Counted from the stretch's first letter, positions 21,764 to 34,068 are shown. The stretch: 64,000 bases of DNA from Rhododendron vialii (GCF_030253575.1 NC_080566.1:33752001-33816000), one strand, 5' to 3'. Notes: a model not told the origin generated them from the sequence alone. Program-made: numbers and translations.

Positions 21764-23839
21764 CTCCCAGGCAGGGCCGTCCAATTCTATTTTGAGGCCT
21801 AAAGCTTCACTAGCTTATGCTAGAGTTGTCTAAGAAAAATCGAGAACCGTGAAATCGGTCCAGACGGAACCAATCTGTACCTTTTGAATTTTGTCCGTGG
21901 ATTAATGGTTCGGACACGGATTCAAAAATTAAAAAACCGTGAGATATGGATTATGATTGGATTTTCATTTTAAAATCGTGGATTAACCGAACCGGACCGT
22001 GAATCAACATTTTTGGACGGTGTGATTGAGAGTGGTGGAAGAGCGGTAAAAATTGAGCGGTGGACGTAAACTTTTTTCTAGAGGACAGGCAACTAGGGAA
22101 TATGGATGACATTTTAACACGTCCCGTCCATTCTCGCGCCCACCCCACCTCAACCGAACCCGTCCCTATTGGCGTGCTTCCCCGATTTATTTTTTGGATT
22201 TGGTTGAGTTTGGGGAAGAAATAGTAGTATACATTTTTCTTTGTAGGAATTTGGGTTGAGCTTCGTGTTATGTAACGCATCCCCATTTCGCGGGATCGGG
22301 TGTTTGGTTCTCATTTCCAAAGATTATAACGACGACATTTCCGGGGCTTCTTTCTTTCGAGTAATTATTCAGTGGTCATGGGGTTAGTGGTGCCCCAACA
22401 CTCATCTCTGCCACATATTTTTGTGGAGTCCATACACTTATTATTTGACTCAAAATAAATGTGCGATGGATAAACATGTCGGGACACCACGTGACGGTGT
22501 CCAAGATCACTCTATAATTTTTCTCTTTCTTCCCAAAAATATCCTTGCCTTTTTCATAGTGTGAGGCGTGAGCTATTGCCCATTACCTGACCAGAATATA
22601 ACTATTACAATTAGCAAAATCAAATAATACCATGTTTATTATAATAATACCACCCCTTCCTATATTCCTATAGTTTACTGTTAATTAAATATAATTTTTA
22701 TAACTGCCCAGTAATTTAAAATGATTATAGATGATCATATTTTATTCTCATGTGACTTGTACAGGATTGGCCGATTTTGTGTTATTTGTAAGTTGCATCA
22801 GCTTATCACTATAGAGTTTCTGTTTTATATTATTTTTTAATGATATGGAAACTTTTCTTTGCTCATAAAAACATAAATTTAGCATATTAATTTTCTGATC
22901 CTAAAAAGAAAAATAAATAAATACAAGAAAGTAATTAACTTGCTGAAACGAGAGACTGTAAGAAAAAAGGAAAACTGGCCCGGACCATTGGATTTTTTTT
23001 GAGATTTTTGAGGTAATAAGTGGAAATAGGTAGATAAAGAGATGAGAGTAATAATTTAATTTTTTTTATTTGAAAACCGTGCTGAGAGAGAGCGAGCGGT
23101 TCTCCAAACTTCAATTTCTTGCACAAGTCAAAAGTAAACTCTTTCTTAAACTTGTTGCTTCATATGGAATGGTAGGAAAATGTCAATAAGTGATGGAAGT
23201 AGGTTTGAGAAGTATGCTCCCTTTTACTTTTTCCAAATGGAGTAAGTAATTAAATAGGTACAGAAGAAAATTAATTATGTTTTGTCAATGCACATGGTGA
23301 TCAAACTCTAGAAGAGATATAATGGATTAATTACTCCAAATTTGTTAAGCAAAATAGATTAAGGGTCTATTAAAAGGGGATGAAGCCAAAATAAAATTCA
23401 TTTTTTGATGTCAAGGGATGAAAGAGAAGAAGAGGCCGGATACCTCTTTTTTATCTTTGTGAAATTATTTTTGCGCTCCCCTTTTATTCTCTTGAACTCC
23501 CTTTCGTGAGTGGAATTACTTACATACACACACTTGCACAATCATTTAGTATATTTTTGTGAGGGAAGAGACATGCTTGTTCTAACGTGTCTGCAGATGT
23601 GTATTGATTCTACACTTTTTATATTTTTTATTCCTGTTGAAAAAGTATTAATTTTCTTTTTGTACGTGTTTATGGGATAAGATTATCAATTTTTTTTTAT
23701 TTTCCCTCTTTTATTAATGGGATGAGCAACCGTGACGAATGCCACATACATAGGAAAAAAAGAAATCCTTATGCACAGATTATACGGGAAGCGCTATGAA
23801 TAAAGTAGAATTTTAACTTCGAATATATAGGGCTATTTT
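21764..23839. other. Intergenic, no gene seen
   Basis: Contains ccgtgaaatcggtcc / cggaccgtgaatc-type diverged repeats at about 21840-22020. No protein-like frame is recognised. Confidence 0.45.
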
Positions 23840-24215
23840 GGCTTAATAAGTCAAAATGACTTCTTCTTCATCTTTTTTTATGTTTATTCAATTTTTTTTC
23901 ATATTTGTTAATTTTGCGTCAAATTTTTGTGACTTATTGATTTATCTTGTCGAGAAATATTGGAAAAGTAAAAAAAATTGATCGAAACTCATAATTTTTT
24001 TAAAAAGACAAAAAAAAAAAAACAGCCGTTTTAACTTATTTTTGCCTTCATTCAAAGAATTATGAGTTTTGATCATATTTTTTACTTTTCTAATTCCTCT
24101 CGTTGAGACGAATCAATAAGTTACAAAAATTTGGCATAGAATAAACAAATGCAAAAAAAATAAAAAATTGAAAGACTAAAAAGAAAAAAAATTACTCAAC
24201 TTCTTTATCCAAAAC
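23840..24215. repeat. AT-rich dispersed repeat, family R1, copy 6
   Basis: Among the best-preserved copies: ggcttaataagtcaaaatga at the left, tttatcttgtcgagaaatat and attcctctcgttgagacgaa inside, and a matching inverted right end. Non-coding. Confidence 0.55.
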
Positions 24216-24224
24216 CACTCATAA

Positions 24225-24568
24225 GGCCATCCACAATAGTATAATCAAAAATGGATAACCAAAAGTTGACACTTCAGCTTTTGATTATTCATTTAAGAGG
24301 TTGTTAAGCTTACCAATGTTGAGGTTCACAATGGTCGCTTCTAGTCCATAACCAAAATAAAGGGTTCATAGCCTAAAATTGGTTATCCAAAGCTTAAAAG
24401 TGCTTTTGATTATTGAAAAATATTGCTAGTTTTGGTTATCCAAAACCTAAAATTTGATTATTTTTAAGGATGTTGCTAAGTTTGATTATACCATTGTGAG
24501 CCATCTTTTGCACAAATATTGTTAACTTTAAAAACAATTAACATTTGATTATACCACTGTGGATGGCC
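24225..24568. mobile_element. PIF/Harbinger-type MITE, 344 bp, TSD TAA
   Basis: Terminal inverted repeats ggccatccacaatagtataa and the complement of ttataccactgtggatggcc. Flanked by TAA at 24222-24224 and 24569-24571, the 3-bp TWA target typical of Tourist/Harbinger elements. No coding capacity. Confidence 0.75.
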
Positions 24569-24571
24569 TAA

Positions 24572-25362
24572 GAGCATCAGTAGTGGAATAAGCAAATGTG
24601 AATAATCAAAACATGACACATCAGATTTTGATTATCCATTTAGAGGTTGCTAAAGTTAACAATGTCAAATCTCACATTGGTTATTTTTTGCCCATAATCA
24701 AAACTAATAGACCCTCCAAACTTTTTCCCTTCATTTCACGCATATTTTTTGAAAAAATGGTTTTTGAAGGAAAAAAAAAATTTTATGTTAGAAACTATTA
24801 AAAAAAAAAGTTTTTCGAAACAAAAAACAATTTTTCAAAAAACACACACTTTGTTCACTTAAAAACTATAAATACAATTTTGAGAAATTTTGAAAGAATT
24901 GTATTTACACAAATAATTTTGAAATTTTAAAAACTATAAATACAGTTTTTTAAAAACAGATTTTGTGTAAAAAACAGTTTTTTATAAAAGAGTTTTGAAA
25001 TTTCAAAAATAGTTTTTTGAAAAACACACTTTATTTACTTAGAGTTTTTAAAATTTTAAAAAAAATTATTTTTTGTAAAAAAAAAAGTTTCTGAAAAAAA
25101 AATCTGAAAGTTACAATTTTTTAAAATTATTTTTTGAAAACATTGTTGAGAGAGAGAATATTTTTGTGTAATGTTGGTGTACTTGATTGAGAGATAAAAT
25201 TTGGTTATTGACAAAATATTGCTAGTTTTGATTATTGAAAAGCCAAAATTTGATAAGTTGTTAAGAGGTTGATAGGTTTGATTATTCTAATGTGAGCACT
25301 TTTTTGATCAAACATTACTAACTTTAACGATTTTTTGTTTTGCTTATTCCACTGTGATGCTC
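24572..25362. mobile_element. PIF/Harbinger-type MITE, 791 bp, TSD TAA
   Basis: Begins gagcatcagtagtggaataa and ends ttattccactgtgatgctc. TAA at 24569-24571 and 25363-25365. The left TAA is also the right TAA of the preceding MITE, so the two sit exactly head to tail. The interior is A/T homopolymer-rich (aaaaacagttttt patterns). Confidence 0.75.
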
Positions 25363-25365
25363 TAA

Positions 25366-26691
25366 TACGATATGTTATATTGTCAACAATATTACTTTCA
25401 CATCATTATCGTATAGTTTTGTTGGTGACTAGTTATACCGTATAGTTTTGGAAAGAGAAAACTTTTTGACGGGGTCTCCTATAAATAAAGTTTACGACTT
25501 TACGGAGGCCAATCTCAATCGTCCAAAAGTGTTTTGAACAATTCAGATTAAAAACAAACTATTAATCGTAAAAAATATTTATTACCGGTAATAGTTTTAA
25601 AACGTATCTCAATAATTGATTGTCGAAACGGACGACTGAGATTGCAAAAAGCCGTGAATAACTTCTTCATAGCAGAGTCTTCACGGCTCCGCCATAAATA
25701 AGTTTCTCACTTTTTGAAAACCTGTTTTCATATTATTTAACTTTTATGACCTATGAGATGTAGCCCCGGGTGCTGTAATTCACCCTCGCACTGCACGTGT
25801 AGTGTGGCCAATATGATTGTTCATCTCGGTAATAGACGGCTCAGATTTTTATCCAAATAATAGATGAGTAGAATTTGTAGAAGCTCGTATTAGATACCAT
25901 TCATTGTTAAGATCGATAATCCATGAGTATCCTACAAAGTGCCTTACAGGCCTTGTACCGCACGATTTCCCAATACGAGGCTTCTCTATCTTGCACAACC
26001 ATTACAGCATATTTATGTCATGATCCATTAACCAATGTCAAAGAAAGAAATTCACCCTAATTATTAATTTAACCAAATTCCTCGTCAACCACTTGAGTTT
26101 CTTTATGATCAAAAGGGACCCAGAAAAAGAAACCTTAAGAGTCTACCAATATAGCATGGTCCTGCACTGCCTTCAATTTTTCGAGCTTTAGAATGAAGTC
26201 CATTTGGAATTAGAGGATGATGTTGTGCAGTGGTGTGCGCAGTACCGTATTATACACTTTTCGAACCATTGAATCGTGCATCTGATGGCTCGAATCTCAT
26301 CTCGACAATCAAAGGCTGCGCACACTACTTCACAACACCAATATGAAGTCCGTCTATTTGGGACTCTGGAGGTCCATAAAATATCTAAAGCAATTATTAC
26401 GTTATAACTTCTCGAGTGATTTCTCCAACCACTACAAAGGCAACTGGTGTAACGTCAATTATATAAGGCCGACTAATATTTTTGTTTTCTAAATTACTCC
26501 TTTAACTGCATAAAAAAATAAACTGCCAAGATTTTAATAATTTCGAAATTAATTTTCTTCTCGCCTCTCTTTCTACTATTGCTCCCGTAACGGTGCTCCA
26601 AACTCTTTTTAAACCATACGTTTGTGTAGCCCCCAGCATGTAATGTGTGGTGTTGATTGCCGACATAAATATATAGTAGAAAAGAGTTTAA
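25366..26691. other. Intergenic, no gene seen
   Basis: At 26220-26345 there is a small foldback (ttgtgcagtggtgtgcgcag ... ctgcgcacactacttcacaac) resembling the larger one at 48800-49005. Otherwise nothing definite. Confidence 0.45.
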
Positions 26692-26931
26692 GGCTCCGTT
26701 CCGGAACGCAAAATAAGTACTTATTTTTTAAGAAGGCAATTTCAAGCTAAAAAACGATGAGCTTATTGAAATCTAAAAATATGCAATATGGATCTTGTTT
26801 GAAAGATCTCAATGAGATCTTTAATACGGTGTAAAAAAAATTTAAAAGTTATTTTTCATTTACATTATTTTTGAGTTTAAAAATGTGAAATAAGTACTTA
26901 TTTTTTAAGAAGGTTTTCTGGAACGGGCTCT
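26692..26931. mobile_element. Family R5 MITE, complete copy
   Basis: 240 bp with inverted ends: aggctccgttccggaacgc and the complement of ctggaacgggctc. Inside each end is the palindrome-like aaataagtacttatttttta. Core shared with 4965-5215 and 41955-42190. Confidence 0.65.
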
Positions 26932-27118
26932 AAGGCACCTTCACATGATGCTCAAAAGACATTAAATAATTACTCATTTTCTATGCGACTTCCACACTCA
27001 CCGCGTATGCCTCTTCTCTACGCGATCCGTACGTACCTCGCATATGACTATTTTCTCTATAATTTCACATGCATCGCGTTTGCCCGGACATTTAAATAAC
27101 AGTAGTACTAATAATAAG

Positions 27119-27128
27119 CCATATATAA
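27119..27128 (+). promoter_or_regulatory. Candidate TATA box of the ANTH gene
   Basis: catatataat, about 175 bp upstream of the ATG, placing a start site just before the CT-rich leader. Confidence 0.4.
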
Positions 27129-27153
27129 TCAGCCCCCATTTGCACATGATTTG

Positions 27154-27191
27154 ACTCTCTCTCTCTCTCTCTTTTTTTGGGTATACCTCCT

Positions 27192-27233
<42 letters not shown>

Positions 27234-27270
27234 CTTTTTTTGGGTATACCTCCTGAACTCTCTCTCTCAC
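27154..27270 (+). repeat. CT microsatellite in a duplicated 5' leader
   Basis: (CT)n at 27154-27172 and 27195-27231. The unit tttttttgggtatacctcct followed by gaact is present twice, at about 27172 and 27234. Both lie between the candidate TATA box and the ATG, so they are probably 5' untranslated leader. Confidence 0.75.
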
Positions 27271-27298
27271 TCTCTCTACTTTCTCTAGTTCTGTATCC

Positions 27299-29836
27299 AT
27301 GGGAAAAGTAATCAGAGATCTAATCGGAGTAATCAAAGACAAGGCCTCAGCATCAAAGGCAACCATAATCTCCAAACCAAACACCCTCTCTCTCCGCCTC
27401 TCAGTCCTACGCGCCACCACCCACTCCCCCTCCACGCCGCCGGACGAAAAGCACCTCGCCGCGCTCCTAACCCTGGGCGACTCCTCACGCGCCACCGCCT
27501 CCGCCCTCATCGTGTCCCTCATGGACCGACTCCGCCGCACCGGCACCGCCGCCGTGGCCCTCAAGTGCCTCCTTACCATCCACCACGTCATCAGGCGGGG
27601 CCCGTTTATCCTACAGGACCAACTTTCCGTGTTTCCCGCCGCCGGTGGCCGGAATTATCTTAATCTCTCTGGGTTTCGCGACGGCGCCACCCCGGCCACG
27701 TGGGTCCTCTCTGCTTGGGTCAGGTATTGGTTTGGTATTGTTTCTTTCGTTTTATTTGATATATTTTTCGATTTATGCCAAAAATCTTAGCTTGATTATA
27801 TATTAGTATAAGAGATTAAATTCCTTCTTGCAACGGCCGAAACTATGTTATGAGCCTCGACCAGACCAATCTCGCTCGGATCATGTACGCGAGACCTGAA
27901 ATGGTCGCACACAAAGTCGTGTACAAATGTTGTACCCATAGGAGGGCTCTATTTGATGAAGGGTTGGAGATGGCCTTAGAAGCCTATGATGTGTTACTTC
28001 TTTTATTACTCCATTTTAATTTCACGCCCACATAGCAAGATACTCCGTATGTTTCTGTTTAATTGTTTTCTTAAAACTTTTTCCATGTGAAACCTATAAC
28101 AATTATCAAAATGATTTTCATACAATCAACCAATAATAATATTCTTATACGACTCTCTAATGATATAGTATCTTCGGAAACCTATAACATTTCTCTTTGG
28201 ACAGTGATTTTCGTACTCCATCTGCGCCCCCAAAAGTGGGGGTGCGTTTTGATTCATTTTGGCAACCATTACTTCCACCAAATGTACCGACCAAGAACGA
28301 TGTCAAAATTTGTACTTTGGAGTGGTCAGGATGACCGCATCCTAGGGAAAAGATTGTCTACCTCTAAACCAGGATAATTATGAAATTATCTAACAATAAG
28401 AACTGAATAAAGCAATTGTTTAAAATGAGATTAGAAATTTAGATAGAGTCATATATGGCACGTTTTTTTTTTTTTGGGGAAATACTCAAAAAAATAAAAA
28501 AAGTAAGGCCATTTTTCGAGAGTTTTCATAGTTTAGGGATTATATGATGAATACCAAAACGTTGAGGGGCCGCTCCGGTATGCGTTGGATGGATCGTACG
28601 GTCCTCAGTAGGATTTTATATTTGGAAACTGATTTTTGCGCTCAATTTTTTTACTGATGGTGCTCCGCTTTTAACGTAAAGTTATTAGTAACTTAATGAA
28701 CAAAGTGGAGCGCGAATATCAAAATCCTTATATTTTTATTTCGAAATTATATCCCATCGACATAAGAACACGGGCTCGAAACGAGTTTAGAGCGACGACA
28801 AAAGTCGTGCCTCTACTAGATCTCAAGAGCCATATTTGTTTGATCGAATATAAGCGTTGAATTGGATTTATTCCAATTCAGATTAACTATACCCACAAAA
28901 TGTGCATGTGTAATGATATTATTAATTTGGTCATTAACTAAAATAAGTATTTATTTTTTGAATTAAAAATAATGTATTGTGAGAGAATGATCTGTCTCGT
29001 AAAACAGAAAATAAGTACATAAAAAATAAGAACCTTAGCAAAATAAGACTTAGTTTCTACATTATTTTGGTGCGTTCCGGTTTCAAAGTTCATGACGTTT
29101 CAGAAGTTTCTTGATTCATGGTTTTAGACTAATTAAGTCTTTTTTTCTATATTATATCCCTTTTATGATTAATAATAAATCTGACCACAGGTGGTATGCT
29201 CGTTACCTAGAAACCCTTTTGTCCACCTCAAGAGTTCTTGGATTCTTCCTCTGCTCAACTTCAACCACATTAGAAAAAGACAATCAAGACGACAGACTCT
29301 CGTCGTATCTCAACCTAGATTTGATTCGAGATGTCCATTCTTTGGTTGCGCTGATCGAAGAGACGTGCGACGCGCCCGATTCCCTCCTCGTCGAAGGCAA
29401 CAAGATATTGTACGAGGTCACGGGTTTGGTGGGCGGCGACCATCTCTCGGCGGTCAACGAGATCTTGTCACGACTTGGCGAGTTGAGCCAGAGACTGAGT
29501 TGTTTGAGTTTCGACGAGTCGGTCGAGTTGACGCGTGGGTTGAAGAGGTTAGAGGATTGTAGGGAGCGAGTGGAAGTTTTGTTTAGTGTAAAGAAGCCTT
29601 TGGTTGAGGGTTTGTGGGGTTTGGTGGGAGAGTTGAAAAATGGGGTTGGGATGGTTAATGTGTGTAGAGAGGGTGGGAAGTTAGTGAGTGAGGGGAGGAG
29701 AGAGCAGGGGAGCGAGTCGGCTCGGTTTGTTGACCGAGTTGTGGAGCGTGGCGACTCGGTTCGATTTTCTTCGGCGAGGTTTGGGTTTAACAAGTTGTCT
29801 TTGATGGTTTTCGATTCCGTTGAAAGAACCGCTTGA
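27299..29836 (+). CDS. ANTH-domain putative clathrin assembly protein (At4g40080-like)
   Basis: Two exons, 27299-27723 and 29191-29836, join in frame (ag|gtattgg ... ccacag|gtgg) to give 356 residues, close to the family length. ANTH proteins bind PI(4,5)P2 and clathrin and help form endocytic vesicles. Visible features: the N-terminal KDKAS helix, LRATTHSPSTPP (about 44-55), ALKCLLTIHH (about 89-98), FILQDQLSVFPAAGGRNYL (about 104-122), then WYARYLETLL straight after the splice. The C-terminal part carries LKRLEDC and SARFVDR blocks typical of the At4g40080-type proteins. Intron 1 (1467 bp) includes an R2 MITE. An open frame at 27850-28035 lies inside the intron and is not part of the protein. 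The leader is CT-rich. Function is inferred from the family; no clathrin-box motif is obvious to me. Confidence 0.9.
28921..29035. mobile_element. MITE family R2, copy 3 (reversed), in the ANTH intron
   Basis: ggtcattaactaaaataagt ... gtctcgtaaaacagaaaata ... aagaaccttagcaaaat is the reverse orientation of the R2 consensus. It is spliced out with intron 1. Confidence 0.55.
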
Positions 29837-30029
29837 TTGTGAAAGTAGTTTCAATGTTTTCGTAAGAGTGTTGTACGTGGTGTGAGTTTTGCTTCATACC
29901 TTTAGTAGAAATATATTGGAGGAGATTTTCAGCGATTTTAATCCAAGTAATGAACGGTCCAGATCAATAGGAGCTCAGATTAAATCCAAGTCGTCTGGAT
30001 CGGCTTTGTAGTGTGGTTGTGCACCGTAG

Positions 30030-30225
30030 GATTTTCAAATTCTTTTTGGAAAATGTAATTGTACATAAAATGTAATTGATCGAAATTTTTTACTTTTTAG
30101 ATTCCTCTCGTCATGACGAAGCAATAATTCCCAAAAAATTGATGAGAAACTAACAAATGAGAAAAAAATTTGAATAAGGACAAAAAATAAGCCATTTCGA
30201 CTTATTTGTCCAAACATGAAATCCG
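30030..30225. repeat. AT-rich dispersed repeat, family R1, copy 7
   Basis: ttttttactttttagattcc, ctctcgtcatgacgaagcaa and the aaggacaaaaaataagcc end, as in the other copies. It lies about 200 bp after the ANTH stop codon. Confidence 0.5.
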
Positions 30226-30594
30226 ATATATTATTTGATTGGAGTAATAGTGATTGGACTGATAATTCGATATCTCTATATATGATATTATGTATTCTAA
30301 TCGATTATCTATCCAAGGGTTGTTTAATTCAGACAAAAAAAAAAAAGATTAATAAGTCAAAATCGAATAAGCAATAACTATGAATATGTAGAGTCCAATT
30401 TGATGCTCATATGTGGTCAAGCAAACGAACTCTAAATGTCCGTTTTATGCATTTTCTAATCGTATTTGACTCTGCATATTGCTAAAATACGTTAAATTAA
30501 CAGTAATTTTATGAGGATATATATGGAAGTGTCTCCAATGATATTCAAGGTATCTGGTGTGATCAACCTGACTTTTGGTGTTTATCATATGCAC

Positions 30595-30817
30595 GGAGGC
30601 TGTTAATGCCACGGAGGGTTTTGTTTGTGCCACTGGAATTAATTCCACACCATTCAAATATGCCTCAATTGCCCTCCCTTGTTATCTGCTACTAATTTGT
30701 TTTGACTTCTCCCTAACCATTTAACTTTCCCAAACTACCCCCTCGGTGACTTTCCTCTAATCCACAAACAAATCCCACTTTAAATCTTTTTCATTCCTAA
30801 TCCAATTTAATACTCCA
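30595..30817 (+). repeat. MULE left terminal inverted repeat, 223 bp
   Basis: Starts ggaggctgttaatgcc; matches the complement of 33843-34065 throughout its length. Confidence 0.9.
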
Positions 30818-31094
30818 GGTCAATAGCAAAACACCATTGGCAAGACATAACCAGAAACTATTAGAAATCAAAATTAACATTCTCGTCCACAATTAAAGAT
30901 GCATTCTATGAAACATTACAAATTAACCAGAAATGAACTATGAAGTTCCAAAAAAATAATCCAAGGAAAAGTTGTAATGCGTCCTTCATTTAGCCCTTGA
31001 CAATCATTATTGACGGGAAAGATGTCTTCTATTGCCTGTGGGAAAAAGAAAATTGTTATAACATAGATCCTTTCAAATTTTGGAAAACTTAGTA

Positions 31095-31335
31095 CTCCCT
31101 TCATCCCTAAATAAGTATCTCCTACGAAAAGACATGCAATTTTTGAAAAAAAACTAAAGTACTTTCGTGCATAATTTTTTTTTTCAATTTCTTCGCAGTG
31201 AATTAAAGAACTCATTAGATCTTCAATTTGGTGCAAAGAAAATTGAAAAAATTATGCACGGAAGTATTTTATTTTTTTTTCAAAAATTACACGTCGTTTC
31301 GTAGGAAACATTTATTTAGAGATCGGCGGATGGGG
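31095..31335. mobile_element. Stowaway-type MITE nested in the MULE, 241 bp
   Basis: Begins ctcccttcatccctaaataa, the classic CTCCCTCCGTCCC-like terminus. It ends with the complement (aatttatttagagatcgg... gatgggg form). Flanked by TA at 31093-31094 and 31336-31337. Long inverted arms give an almost complete hairpin. Confidence 0.75.
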
Positions 31336-31420
31336 TATATAGAATTGTAAGTTTTTTTCAAGTAAAATTAAGACAAAAACAAATTAAGCAAAACAATGGA
31401 CAAAGAATTAAACTTACCGT

Positions 31421-33555
31421 TCAATCATCCAACCAAAAGCAGTTACTTGAAGTAGAAATTGTGTGTAGGTCAATCACATTCATAGTCGGTCCATCATCAT
31501 TTGGATTAGCTATATGACTTGCATTAAACTCATTTGTCCCAAATTTTTGCGGACATGTTCGACTATTATGACCAACACCTTTACAAATGCTACATTTTCG
31601 TTTAGTTGCATCCACGATCTCAAACTTCGAAGGATTTCGTCTTGTTGACCCAGATTTCTTTCCTTTCTTTGACCCCGATGGACGTCCTTTAGGACATTGA
31701 ACATTTGGCTCAAAAAGTAATAGAAGTGATGGATTTACAAGTTGAGAAATCCTCTCTTGAGCGCGGTCATTTTGAGTTGGAGGCCATGCTTCATATTTAT
31801 CTTCCAACTCATGGATCAATCCTTTGAATACTTCCCCACTGGTTTCTCTACCATCAGAACAAGTAAGGGATATCATATCAATCCTCCATTATGAGTGTAT
31901 TGCATCAAGAGGTAGTGCCTTACGTTTCCAATCAATCATCTTATGTGCACAAGGGAGACCCATTGTTGCCATAAGTGTTCCGTGCAAACTGGCTGCATTG
32001 TCCCATGTTTAACCATTTCATATTGTTTAAGTATCTCTCGCATAGCATACACTGACACACGATTGATGATTTCTTTAAAGAAAGAAATGTTGCAATTGTG
32101 AGGTATTCGAATCTTCTCACTTGAGAGTTGAGCATTTATCTCTTTAAATTCATTCTCAATCGCAAGGCATATCTTGTTCTTCACTTCACTTGATGGAGAT
32201 CACCGGTTGAAACTTGCAAATATTTCTTCAATTTTCCATGAGCACCTTCCGCCCTCGAAGAAACACGATTTCCAAAATGAGCACACTTTTCAGTCCATGC
32301 TTTTACAAATCGTTCTTTAAATGGAAGCCATGTCCTTTGAATATAGCTTAACACGTACTCCTTCTCATTGTAGAGTAGTTCAAATAATTTCCAAGCTTCA
32401 TCAAATGCCCCTCCATCTGGAGAGCTTATCACCTCGTTCCAAGTATCCAAAAATGTGGTCCAATCCTCTTGAGTTTTAAAATGAGACTTGCAATTCGCCA
32501 AAATATTTTTCTCAATATGCCATACACATAAAAGGTTAGTAGTTGTTGGGAAGACAACCTTTATAGCATTCATCAAGGCCAACTCCCTATCGAACACAAT
32601 GACAGTAGGATAACAAGCGGGACCCAATATTTTCCTAAACATTTGTAAAGCCCAAACGTAATCTTCTTCTCCCTCTTTTGCCAAGAATACAAAGCATGAG
32701 TAAAACGAATTGTTAAAACTTGAAACTCCAACGATATCAAGTAGTTGCATCTTGTATCTATTAGTCTTGTAAGTGCAATCCATCACAAAGACAGTTGTAT
32801 AGCTCCTTGTCAATGCAATGGAAGAAGGGTGTGCAAAAAATAGATGCGTCAAATGACCATTTTGATCATGTGCAACATAAAAAGTAAAATCACCTTGACA
32901 AAGCTCTTCAAATAATGCTTGGATCATAGTTCGTCCGGCCAAGTTGTCATTTTTAAGTTTAACCTTCATATTGTAGATTGTTCTTGATATTGCCTGAAGT
33001 TTCGGATTCCCTTGTCGAAGTGAAGAAAGTATTTGGCGTGGTGGTACCCCCGATCTAGTCATCTTTTCAATGCTCATGATCTCTTCTTTTGACAAACGAC
33101 GACAAGAAGGATGTCCAGACATATCACTTGAAGGTTCATGATTATGTGAACTATTCTTCACTTCAAGAACCCAAAAGCCATCCGCATGTCTCTTACTGTA
33201 AATTTGAAAAGGACAATCTATAAGACGAGTTGCCAGTCTTCCGTTGTCAACGCTCTATCGGAACATGCCATTTATTGCGGGAACGTCCTCCCCTATCACA
33301 ACCAATGATAACATATTCGTCCTTTTTGGAATTTTTGATAGATATTGCATACCCTTGCATTGAGAAAAAATCTCTAAGAGTACCAAGAAGCTCTTCACGG
33401 GATTGAAATTTCCATCCAAGTTGTCCAAGTATGTCATTTTGTCTATTTTCTTCTATTTCGTTACCTTCTGCAACGATTCTTTCTTGTTCAATTCGATCAC
33501 TTGAAATTCCAATGACGCATTCAATTGCTTGTTCAATATCCATTCTGCAAATCAT
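31421..33555 (-). pseudogene. FAR1/FRS-type MULE transposase, decayed
   Basis: Domain order is intact but the frame is not. 33162-33555: FAR1-type DNA-binding region. 32190-33161: MULE transposase domain with VMDCTYKTN and VIVFDRELALMNA holding two catalytic Asp, and LCVWHIEKN. 31936-32184: SWIM-like region (GLPCAH in a shifted frame). 31421-31876: tail with a CCHC knuckle, CSICKGVGHNSRTC. Visible lesions: an in-frame TGA at about 33247 plus a frame change just after it; a tandem 5-bp gtgaa duplication near 32190 that shifts the frame; another frame change near 31980; and a TAA near 31885. Introns could explain one of these at most. The encoded transposase is not expected to function. Confidence 0.85.
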
Positions 33556-33842
33556 TAAATTGACATAAGAAAAAGTTCAAGGAAGATTATCAACTTGATT
33601 GAAAATGAAGTTACGAAAATAACATAAATTCCTAAAAACACATAGGAGAGGATGATGATCTGGTAGTCTATTAACAGAATCACAAAAAAATATATAAAAA
33701 AATACCTTGAATATTGATAAAGAAATGGAGTGAAGGTGACGTTTTTTTGTGTATGTAGAGGACAGAATTTTTTTAAGATGAACGAGGAGTTTTAGGAAGT
33801 TATTCTATGTAGAAGAAAAGATTTTGGTTGATCTTGTGATAG

Positions 33843-34065
33843 TGGAGTATTAAATTGGATTAGGAATGAAAAAGATTCAAAGTGGGATTTGTTTATGGAT
33901 TAAAGGAAAGTCACCGAGGGGGTAGTTTAGGAAAGTTAAATGGTTAGGGAGAAGTCAAAACAAATTAGTAGCAGATAACAAGGGAGGGCAATTGAGGCAT
34001 ATTTGAATGGTGTGGAATTAATTCCAGTGGCACAAACAAAACCCTCCATGGCATTAACAGCCTCC
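33843..34065 (-). repeat. MULE right terminal inverted repeat, 223 bp
   Basis: Complement of 30595-30817; ends ggcattaacagcctcc. The transposase start lies about 290 bp inside it, so this repeat probably carried the promoter. Confidence 0.9.
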
Positions 34066-34068
34066 TAT

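Larger units (their letters stand above)
30595..34065 (-). mobile_element. Mutator-like element (MULE, FAR1/Jittery type), complete ends
   Basis: A 3471-bp element with 223-bp terminal inverted repeats (30595-30817 and 33843-34065) that differ at only a few positions by eye. The 9-bp flanks catatgcac (30586-30594) and tatatgcac (34066-34074) differ at one base, fitting a Mutator target duplication. One decayed transposase gene on the minus strand fills the right two thirds. A Stowaway-type MITE (31095-31335) is nested near the gene's 3' end. The high TIR identity suggests insertion was not ancient, yet the transposase is dead. Confidence 0.9.

Noticed and set aside
27850-28035. 61-codon frame in the ANTH intron as an extra exon
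   Set aside because: Exons 27299-27723 and 29191-29836 join exactly inside the conserved WVR-WYARYLE block, leaving no room for another exon.
29284-29793. 169-codon minus-strand frame over ANTH exon 2
   Set aside because: Antisense shadow of the coding exon; no recognisable domain.
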